Shown here one piece after another: positions 56,750 through 64,000 of a DNA stretch of 64,000 nucleotides (positions within the stretch are counted from its first letter, which is position 1; the number at the start of each line of letters is the position of its first letter). A program made the translations under genes and the position numbers. The notes under the pieces are model-generated. The model was not told the DNA's origin and did not search any database. It saw only the letters and a list, made by a program, of their open reading frames with translations. Source of the DNA: Saprospiraceae bacterium (GTDB taxonomy: Bacteria > Bacteroidota > Bacteroidia > Chitinophagales > Saprospiraceae); contig JADKDE010000002.1 of NCBI GenBank assembly GCA_016718505.1, positions 372,001 through 436,000 of the forward strand, in the 5' to 3' direction.

Positions 56750-57934
56750 CTAGGAAAGTTGCTTAAATCCGAGGTATGCCATCAACCCAGCCCCTGTAAT
56801 GAGGGCGTCTTCATCTATGTCGAATCTCGAAGTGTGGATTGGTGCGGTGATATTCTTCTGAATATTGCCCGTTCCTAGCCGATAAAAACAAGCATCCATG
56901 ACTTGTGTGTAATAGGCAAAATCCTCTGCCGTCATGCGCAAAGGGAGTTCGATTACGTTTTCGCTGCCAAGGTATTCTTGCGCCCAAGATTTGCACTTGG
57001 ATGTCAACTCTGGTTCGTTGATAAGACAAGGGTATCCGACTTCAATTCGGGAGCTGATCTCGCCACTAAAAGTAGCTGCTGTATGATCTGCAATTCGTAT
57101 AATATGTTGGTGGATTTCATCGCGCCAAGGCTCATTCATAGTCCTTAAAGTGCCTTCTAAATACACCTCATCGGGGATGATATTCGTGGCTCCACCCTTG
57201 GAGTTTATCTTGCCGATGGTCAGCACTGTAGGTATGTCAGGTGTGGCGTATCTGCTAGTGATGGTCTGGAGATTGGTGATAAAATGCGCAGCAACCAAAA
57301 TCGGATCTATGCATTCTTGAGGCATCGCGCCGTGTCCACCTTTGCCTTTTATGGTAAAATACAATTCATCTGCGGAGGCCATATACATGCCCGATCTAAA
57401 TCCAACTTTGCCGACTTCAAGGGAAGGATAAACGTGCTGTCCTACCATCGAAGCCATTTCTTTGAAGGGAAGTTTTCCACTTTTTAACATGAGGGAGGCA
57501 CCGCCGGGCAATTTTTCTTCGGCGGGCTGAAAAACGCAGAGTATGGTGCCTTCAAATTCATCCTTCAGTTCGTTGAGTATTAGCAGGGCGCCTAGTAAAC
57601 ATGTAGTATGAACATCGTGACCGCATGCGTGCATAATGCCCTGATTTATAGATTTATAAGGGACTTCATTTTCCTCTTGAATCGGAAGAGCATCCATGTC
57701 ACCACGGAGTCCGATGGTTTTCTTGTGCGGATTTCTACCTTCGATCTTAGCGATAATCCCGTAACCGCCAACATTGTCTTCAAATATTATTTGGTGTTTT
57801 TGTAAAATATCGACTAGGTATTTGGCCGTTTTCTCTTCATGGAAGGATAGTTCAGGATGTGTATGTAAATATCTTCTGATATCCTTAAGATAGTCATGAC
57901 ATTTGATAGATAGCGCATGGATGGTTTTTTTCAT
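56750..57934 (-). CDS. M20 family amidohydrolase (N-acyl amino acid hydrolase type)
   Basis: Metal-dependent amidohydrolase of the HipO/AmhX type, removing acyl groups from amino acids. 394 aa from ATG 57934 (MKKTIHALSIKCHDYLKDIR); the longer frame adds 13 unlikely residues. RRYLHTHPELSFHEEKTAKYL, GLRGDMDALPIQEENEVPY, MHACGHDVHTTCLLGA and FQPAEEKLPGG carry the expected two-metal ligands and the catalytic glutamate. No signal peptide. The natural substrate is unknown. Confidence 0.9.
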   Translation of the reverse strand: MKKTIHALSIKCHDYLKDIRRYLHTHPELSFHEEKTAKYLVDILQKHQIIFEDNVGGYGIIAKIEGRNPHKKTIGLRGDMDALPIQEENEVPYKSINQGIMHACGHDVHTTCLLGALLILNELKDEFEGTILCVFQPAEEKLPGGASLMLKSGKLPFKEMASMVGQHVYPSLEVGKVGFRSGMYMASADELYFTIKGKGGHGAMPQECIDPILVAAHFITNLQTITSRYATPDIPTVLTIGKINSKGGATNIIPDEVYLEGTLRTMNEPWRDEIHQHIIRIADHTAATFSGEISSRIEVGYPCLINEPELTSKCKSWAQEYLGSENVIELPLRMTAEDFAYYTQVMDACFYRLGTGNIQKNITAPIHTSRFDIDEDALITGAGLMAYLGFKQLS

Positions 57935-58093
57935 AAGAAAACCAATGATTTTTGTATTAAATAAATTTCCCAAATATAAGCCTTATAACGCAAATGGAGC
58001 CTTATTCGAAATAGATATCCTTACTATTGTAAAAATTCTTGATTATTAAAATATCTTGGTTAAATTTACGCTATCTTTAAAATAATTGACTGT

Positions 58094-58483
58094 ATGAATA
58101 AAAAATTGAGATTTGTAGCTAGCTCCCTTGTTTGTTTGGCCTTGGTTTTTAATTATTTTGGCTGTAAAAAGGATGATAATAACGGTACAACAGGGACAGC
58201 CTGTGATGGGATAGTAGCTGCTGATAATAAATATTCGAATGCGATAAAGCCGATCATAAATGCTTCTTGTGCATATGCAGGATGCCATGATGCTATTACT
58301 AAAGCTGAGAATTTAGACCTTTCTAGTTATGCAGCTTCCAAAAGTGCTTTTCAAAATTCTAAAGTGATTTGCAGTATAAATCATGCGAGTGGATGTACGC
58401 CAATGCCCAAAAATGCTGGAAAACTTTCTACCGATGTCATAAAAAAGTTGGAATGTTGGGCTAATTCTTCATATCCTGAATAA
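58094..58483 (+). CDS. Lipoprotein with c-type-heme-like CX4CH motif
   Basis: 129 aa. Lipobox FGC (LVCLALVFNYFGCKKD). The mature part has SNAIKPIINASCAYAGCHDA, where CAYAGCH looks like a heme-binding site with four residues between cysteines instead of two, and CTPMPKNAGKLS, where a methionine could be the second iron ligand. Resembles small cytochrome-like domains of Bacteroidota lipoproteins. Heme binding is inferred. It is followed 12 bp later by the ABC binding protein gene, so it may be in the same operon. Confidence 0.65.
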   Translation: MNKKLRFVASSLVCLALVFNYFGCKKDDNNGTTGTACDGIVAADNKYSNAIKPIINASCAYAGCHDAITKAENLDLSSYAASKSAFQNSKVICSINHASGCTPMPKNAGKLSTDVIKKLECWANSSYPE

Positions 58484-58495
58484 TAAATTTTTGCC

Positions 58496-60238
58496 ATGAA
58501 AAAACTTGAATTTTATAGAAAAATATGGATAAGCTTGCTTGCATGTTTGTTTTTTATTTCGTTGAATTCTTGTGAAAATGGCCCTAAAAAAGACAACTTT
58601 ATAAGAGTCCGTTTGGCTGACAATCCAGACAATCTTAATCCTTTGTTTTCTAAATCAGCATCTGGGCAACAAATCATACAGCACTTATACCTGAGTTTGG
58701 GGCGATTCGATCCCCAAACACTTAATTTAATTCCTGTTTTGGCCGAAAATCTGCCTCTAAAGTCAAAATCGGACATGGAGGCTCACAAAGATTGCTTTAA
58801 ATGGACTTTGCGTATCAGAGAAAATGCAAAATGGCAGGATGGAAAGAACATCGATGTGGATGACGTATTATACACGTTCAAAACGATTGCCAACCCAGCT
58901 CTTGTGGGTATTAATTCAAAATCAACTTTAGCCAACCTGCGACATATCGCAAAGCACGAGTCAGACCCTCAAGGATTGGCATTTTATATTGATTCTACGG
59001 ATATCCTTTCGCCAATTTCTATCTGTGATGTTCCAATTTTGCCTAGGCATATTTATGATCCTAATGGAGAAATGAATGAAATAAGCCTAATGGATATCTT
59101 GAAAATATCTCCGACCGATACCAGTTCTATCACTCTGAAAAAGCTATCCAAGATGGCTGATGTATGGAAATCGCCTGCTGGTATAAAGGGTAAGATGATC
59201 GGTTCAGGACCTTATGCATTGACCAAATGGGAACCCAATAATTTTTTAGAAATTGAGAAAATAGAGAATTGGTGGGGCGATGACAAAGTCTATCCGGCAT
59301 TGACTCCTCGGATTCGATATCAAGTGATTCAAGATGAAAGAACAGCGATAGCCGCATTAAACTCCGATGGATTGGACGTTTTGTCGGAATTGCCCAGTTT
59401 AGCCTTCGTCCAAGCAAAGCAGGATCCAAAAATCTCTTCGAAATATGATTTTTACAATCCAGAGATCTTGCAATATTTTTATATTTCGCTTAACAATTCA
59501 AATCCCATACTAGCACATGCCAATACAAGGAATGCTCTGGCAAGAATGGTTCCAATCGATGCCATCATAAAGAATAGCTTTGCGGGAATGGCAAAAAAAA
59601 TAGTTGGACCAATACATCCCATCAGACCTTATTACAATACTGATTTGAAACCCTTGGATTTTGATTCTTTGGGAGCTAGAGAATATTTGCAAAAGGCAGG
59701 ATGGACAGACTCCGATAAAGATGGTATTTTGGATAAAATGGTTGGGAAAAAAAGAATACCCTTCGTGCTTAGATTTCTCACAACGCAAAAAGCTTTAGGG
59801 AAAGACATTGCGCTGATATTCCAACAATATACGGCAAAGTTTGGCGTCAAGGTGGACATACAGGCTTTAGATGCGCCTGCTTTGATCAAAGAGGTAAAAT
59901 CTGGCAATTATGAATGTGCGGCTTTGGCTACCAAATTATACCCAGGTGTCGAAGATTTGTATGGTTCTTGGTTTTCTTATAGTGTCAACCACGATCGCAC
60001 GAATTATGCTAGGATCGAAGATCCCGTGTTGGATCAGTTGATTTTGGCGACCAAAGAAACTACCGATAACGAACAATTAACAAAGATATTTAGGGAATTT
60101 CAAGCAGAAGTGTACAAGCAACAGCCCATTATATTTTTGTGCGCACCACTAGAAAAGTTGATTGTTAGTAAAAAATGGAAACCAAGCATATCGGCCATCC
60201 GACCTGGTTATTTTGAAAATGCTTTCGAGCATCTATAA
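58496..60238 (+). CDS. Oligopeptide/nickel-type ABC transporter substrate-binding lipoprotein
   Basis: 580 aa solute-binding protein of family 5 (OppA/DppA). Lipobox LNSC (ISLLACLFFISLNSCENG). The family start RLADNPDNLNPLF and the motif FKWTLRIRENAKWQDGKNIDVDDVLYTFK fit well. First of three importer genes. The ligand is probably a peptide but cannot be read from sequence. Confidence 0.9.
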   Translation: MKKLEFYRKIWISLLACLFFISLNSCENGPKKDNFIRVRLADNPDNLNPLFSKSASGQQIIQHLYLSLGRFDPQTLNLIPVLAENLPLKSKSDMEAHKDCFKWTLRIRENAKWQDGKNIDVDDVLYTFKTIANPALVGINSKSTLANLRHIAKHESDPQGLAFYIDSTDILSPISICDVPILPRHIYDPNGEMNEISLMDILKISPTDTSSITLKKLSKMADVWKSPAGIKGKMIGSGPYALTKWEPNNFLEIEKIENWWGDDKVYPALTPRIRYQVIQDERTAIAALNSDGLDVLSELPSLAFVQAKQDPKISSKYDFYNPEILQYFYISLNNSNPILAHANTRNALARMVPIDAIIKNSFAGMAKKIVGPIHPIRPYYNTDLKPLDFDSLGAREYLQKAGWTDSDKDGILDKMVGKKRIPFVLRFLTTQKALGKDIALIFQQYTAKFGVKVDIQALDAPALIKEVKSGNYECAALATKLYPGVEDLYGSWFSYSVNHDRTNYARIEDPVLDQLILATKETTDNEQLTKIFREFQAEVYKQQPIIFLCAPLEKLIVSKKWKPSISAIRPGYFENAFEHL

Positions 60239-60266
60239 TGAAAATATTACAGCATAATTGCTTGAG

Positions 60267-61298
60267 ATGATTCGAGCTATCCAACATACCGTCATTTCCT
60301 TCATCATAAGTTCTGTTCTATTAGGCCTTTTACTTTCATGGGTTTCATATACCCAATTGTCCAAAGAGCTCGAGCACAATTTAATGGTTGCAAAACAAGA
60401 AGGACAAAGTGAAGAAAGCTTGAAGGGCATCATCCAACAGGCTGAAGTGGAGGGTGCAGGTATGCCTTTTTTTTATTTTGGTTTTGAAAAAATCGAACAG
60501 CAGCCACTGGATATTTTTTATTTTTCTTGGAATGGCAAAGCTTGTTATACCCATGTTTTTTTAACTCAAATATCAAATCTTCCCGAAAGCTTTAGTGAAT
60601 CCAGTGGACAACCTTATTTGAAAACATTCTCTAATGCTTTCTCCTTTTCCTTGATTTTTGGCTTCTCTTGCTTGATTGCCAGTGGGATTTTAGCCTTGTT
60701 TACAGTGGTTAAATTCTTGAATCGCAATAACCATTTTGCATTAGAGGTTTTAAAAAATATCGGATTTTATGTCCAAATAGTACCCATTTTTATCCTGGCA
60801 ACTTTGTCCGTTGCGTTTTTGAGTGGGGACAGATTGGGTATTTTTCCTGCAGTTGGATGGATTCCAGAGCAGCGATTTTCGTTGCCTTTTATTCACTACT
60901 TGATTCTACCATTTTTTTGTCTTTTCATCCCTTTGTTTTTTTGGTTATTTAATCATTTTCATGAAATAATCAAGGCAGAAAGCAAACTGCAATATACTCT
61001 AGGCCTAAAATCCAAGGGCAACAATTCCATTAATTTGTTGAAAAAGCATATTCTGCCTAACAGCAAACCCATGTTGTTGCAGACCATGATTCAGGTTTTC
61101 CCAGTTTCTTTGGCAGGGGTCTTTGGTATCGAATGGGTTTTTAATTTAAACGGGATCGGAACGTTATTTATAAAGGGTATTCAGAATAACGAATGGATAC
61201 TCGTGTGGCTGATAGTTCAGTGTTTGATTATCGCTCTTTTGGTGATGAGGGTTCTTGTCAAAATTTCCACTCAAAATAACCTCAGCTATGCAAAATAA
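60267..61298 (+). CDS. ABC transporter permease, DppB/OppB-like
   Basis: 343 aa inner-membrane permease from ATG 60267 (an in-frame TTG at 60258 is less likely). One N-terminal helix, a periplasmic loop of about 100 residues, then five more helices. QTMIQVFPVSLAGVFGIEWVFNLNGIGTLF matches the conserved C-terminal part of DppB. The EAA-type loop is weak. The stop overlaps the next permease by 11 bp. Confidence 0.85.
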   Translation: MIRAIQHTVISFIISSVLLGLLLSWVSYTQLSKELEHNLMVAKQEGQSEESLKGIIQQAEVEGAGMPFFYFGFEKIEQQPLDIFYFSWNGKACYTHVFLTQISNLPESFSESSGQPYLKTFSNAFSFSLIFGFSCLIASGILALFTVVKFLNRNNHFALEVLKNIGFYVQIVPIFILATLSVAFLSGDRLGIFPAVGWIPEQRFSLPFIHYLILPFFCLFIPLFFWLFNHFHEIIKAESKLQYTLGLKSKGNNSINLLKKHILPNSKPMLLQTMIQVFPVSLAGVFGIEWVFNLNGIGTLFIKGIQNNEWILVWLIVQCLIIALLVMRVLVKISTQNNLSYAK

Positions 61299-62273
61299 GG
61301 GAACTAAGTGGATGGGAAGAATCGGCTATAGCATCATTTTTGCTTGGATCGCACTTATAATACTTGATGCTTTAGGTGCTAGATTATTTTGGCAAGAAGG
61401 GCGGCTTATCCACCTTGATTCTGTTCATGTCCCGCCTAGTTTGAAAACCTTGTTTTTTCTAGGTTCGGATCATCTTGGGCGAGATTTATTGGGCATGCTC
61501 ATCGAAGGTGCGAAAGTTTCTCTAGTCATTGGGATTTGCTCTGCTTTGATCAGTTTGATGGTTGGTTTTATATTGGGGATATTATCCGCGATGTCCAAGG
61601 AAGGGATGATAAAGATTTCAATCTGGACCTTTCTTACATGGTTGATTCCTTTTATAGTTATATTGCCCATCTTGGTTTCTCAAGCAAGGTGGAGTACTTC
61701 TATCTTAGTCATTCTTCTGTTTTTATTTGTATTATCCAATATCCTAGCTAAGAGGGTGAAGGCTTCGCCATTGCCCATTCATATTTTTATCTTGAGTATT
61801 GTTGACATCATTCAAACAGTTCCTTTCATCGTTCTACTTTTGATTATTCTTCCTTGGTTTGGTCAAGAGTACTGGCAAATGACGATTATTTTTGGCCTTT
61901 TCCGTTGGACCTATTTTTATAGAATTACAGATGAGTCAGCAACCAGAATTTTGCCTTTGCCGTATATCCAGCAGACCCGATTGCTAGGTTTGAAGCCTAT
62001 TTATGGCATTTTAAAACACACAATGCCCAATATTTGGCCTCTTTTGCTGGGGCATTTGCCTTTGTTATTCTAGGAAATATTTTGTTGGAAGCAACAATAT
62101 CATTTTTTGGATTTGGTATCAGCCCGGACAGAATAAGTTGGGGATCTATTTTGGCATCATCTTCGCAATATCTAAATTTTTGGTGGATTCCCGTTTTTAC
62201 TTCCCTCGCCATTACTCTTACTGCCTTGAGTTTTCAGTGGATTGGAAAATCAAAAGTTAATGAGGTACCATAA
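61288..62273 (+). CDS. ABC transporter permease, DppC/OppC-like, apparent frameshift
   Basis: Second permease, ATG 61288. The first frame runs to LLLGHLPLLF and a stop at 62073. Adding one G to the GGGG at 62049-62052 gives LLLGAFAFVILGNILLEATISFFGFGISPD and continues to a stop at 62273. The repaired length is 328 aa, with six helices and the expected DppC end. DHLGRDLLGMLIEGAKVSL is the family N-terminal signature. No ATPase gene of this importer is in the window. Confidence 0.85.
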
Positions 62274-62448
62274 AGTGTTAAATATGCATTAATTTTGTCT
62301 ATTATTTGTTCTTAATTTAAGATATACCTTGATTCTAAAATGTTGATTATCAACTTACAAATTGATTCATATTGTTAAATTAACATTATGTAAACATTTG
62401 ACCGTTAGAGTATTTTGTAGTAGATTTAAGGTAATAAAACAACTGATT

Positions 62449-64000
62449 ATGAAAGCACGACTTACATTTTTATTTCTTTGCTGGATGGCAATGCCATTAT
62501 TTGCTCAAAATTCTGATACCCCTCAACGATCCTATTGGGACAAACCTGGATGGTACACATTCGGATTGAGTGGAGGGACTAATTTTTTACAATCTGACGT
62601 AAGAGCCGCTTGGGGTGGTTGGGGTGCCAACTTAAGCCTAGGCAAGAATATTTGGTACACCAAGCCCCTGTTGGTAAATTTGAGAGCAAAACTCGAATAC
62701 CAAAAAGCTGTTGGATCTGATGTGGTTAGGGATTATAATATCCTCAAAAATACTACCTTGAACGGTACGCATAATTTGAATTATACCAACTACAATTCGC
62801 CAACTACGCCCAATGGTTTTGTATTTCAAAACTTTCAAAACCAGATGGGATCCTTTGGTTTGGATGCCATATTCACCATGAATCGACTCCGAGAAAGAAC
62901 GGGTTGGGTGCTTAATTTTTACGGAGGAGCCCAGATTTCATATTATGAGACATACATAAATCAATACAAAGAATCTGAAAATGCTGATTATAAGATTGGC
63001 TATGCGGCCATCGATACGAGCAAATCCAAATCAGATATTTGCAAGTCTTTGAGTGAACTCAGAGACAAAACTTACGAAACAGAGGGTTCAGGTTTTGACA
63101 ATGCGTCAAATCATTGGAGCTTGATGCCCTATGTTGGATTTGAGTTGGGTTATGAGCTGACACCAAAATTCACCCTTGGCATCGGACATAGAGTGACTTG
63201 GACCCAAAAGGATAATTTGGATGCTTCAACTTTTGAAAAATCAAACCAAGATCTTGGGCATTATAGTTTTTTGAATTTAGAATGGAAATTTAGACCTACA
63301 CCTAAGCAAGAATTGCCACCTGAGATAATGGTGCACCAGCCCACTATGGAGGAATATACCACCAAAGAGCCAGATGTTGACATACAAGCCACGATAAAAA
63401 ATGTTAAAAAGGCCAAACAAGTATATTTCACCCAAGATGGAAATGCTCAAGCATTTGAGTTTTATAGACCGAAATTTGCTAGCCATATAATTTTGCATCC
63501 AGGATTAAATGTCATCAAAATAGGGGCCGTCAATACGGTGGGCTCAGCCGAAAAAACCCTTAGGATCACGTATAACGAACCCAAAGCGGAGAAAAAACCA
63601 ACCGTACGATTTACCAATCCTTCCATTTCAGATAAAAAAACCCAGGAGGGGGAGCTTGTCCTGAAAGCAGACATCACTGATATTTACAAAGGCGATAAAA
63701 TCTTCTATTACGTAAATGGCCAATTTAAAAGCGATTATTTTTTCAAAAAGAATGAATTTTCTGATGGAGTCGGCTTGAGAGAAGGGGTGCAATTCCTTCA
63801 AAATTAGAGTGAAAATGCTTTGGTTCCGACGAGGCGGTCACATCTATTTACTACGAAAAACCCCTGCCAAAGCCCATCGTCGATATTTACGCACCTGGTA
63901 AAGGTACTTTCACAACACAAGCAAATAGAGAATATATCAAAGCTAGAATACAGCATGTAGATTCCAAAAGCCAAATCGCATTGCGCTTCAACGGTCAGTC
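62449..64000 (+). CDS. Exported outer-membrane protein, 3' end cut; clustered apparent frameshifts
   Basis: Signal peptide (ARLTFLFLCWMAMPLFAQ) from ATG 62449; an upstream start at 62362 would bury it. About 250 residues of beta-barrel-like sequence (GWYTFGLSGGTNFL, WGANLSLGKNIWY, FELGYELTPKFTLGIGHRV). Repeated Ig-like domains then follow from about 290 (VDIQATIKNVKKAKQVYF, TVRFTNPSISDKKTQEGEL). The frame stops at 63807, but three one-base changes between about 63774 and 63817 (in GGGG, GAAAA and TTTGG runs) restore NSFKIRV, ENALGSDEAVTSIYYEKP, and an open frame to the window end. Confidence 0.75.

Noticed and set aside
62362..62448. Upstream start for the last gene
   Set aside because: It would place 29 unrelated residues before a perfect signal peptide; ATG 62449 is preferred.

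Overview
The window is a 64 kb stretch of an AT-rich bacterial chromosome, almost certainly from the Bacteroidota (a Saprospiria/Cytophagia/Sphingobacteriia-like lineage; I cannot place it more precisely). Reasons: a type III glutamine synthetase, an ATP synthase cluster ordered B-E-F-H-A-G without atpD/atpC, many signal-peptide or lipoprotein genes starting MKK, promoter-like TAnnTTTG motifs instead of sigma70 boxes, few Shine-Dalgarno sites, DUF3667 and HxlR proteins, and abundant hairpin-rich intergenic repeats.

Layout. 1-9079: housekeeping genes (partial deoxynucleoside kinase; ABC ATPase, cobalamin adenosyltransferase and DUF3052/YdeI protein in one operon; coiled-coil protein; M16 peptidase; membrane protein plus dapB; dnaG). 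9080-18620: an accessory island. It begins with a zeta-type toxin and a small partner gene, enclosed by a 175 bp duplication of the dnaG 3' end. It continues with secreted hypotheticals and a run of orphaned polymorphic-toxin tips with their immunity genes. The immunity gene of one pair is split by an IS5-family element with a clear target duplication. 18621-26812: asparaginase plus LuxR regulator, lipid kinase, and the ATP synthase operon on the minus strand. 26813-33050: redox proteins, pentapeptide protein, and an HxlR-controlled hydrolase/EthD/oxidoreductase operon. 33054-44405: accC/accB, pnuC, a beta-barrel protein, bestrophin, an epimerase-like protein, hemH, a methyltransferase-DUF3667 fusion and glutamine synthetase III. 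44406-54000: a second accessory zone with tandem EGF-like lipoproteins and outer-membrane paralogues between two copies of a composite repeat, two PQQ-like lipoproteins, cardiolipin synthase and a degraded IS3 element. 54001-64000: metG, an M20 amidohydrolase, a c-type-heme-like lipoprotein, an oligopeptide ABC importer (binding protein plus two permeases) and a partial outer-membrane protein.

Three threads run through the window. First, about ten copies of a GC-rich 105-140 bp repeat (called F1 here) lie between genes, most of them directly after a stop codon and in the sense of the preceding gene. Second, another family (F2, made of small hairpins) sits exactly at the 5' edge of two toxin-tip fragments and elsewhere. 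Third, many otherwise healthy genes (atpB, atpH, cls, an ABC permease, a thioredoxin, a pentapeptide protein, the last gene, the IS5 transposase) are broken by one-base length changes, mostly in short homopolymers. This looks more like residual sequencing error than true gene loss, and it matters for every frameshift call below.
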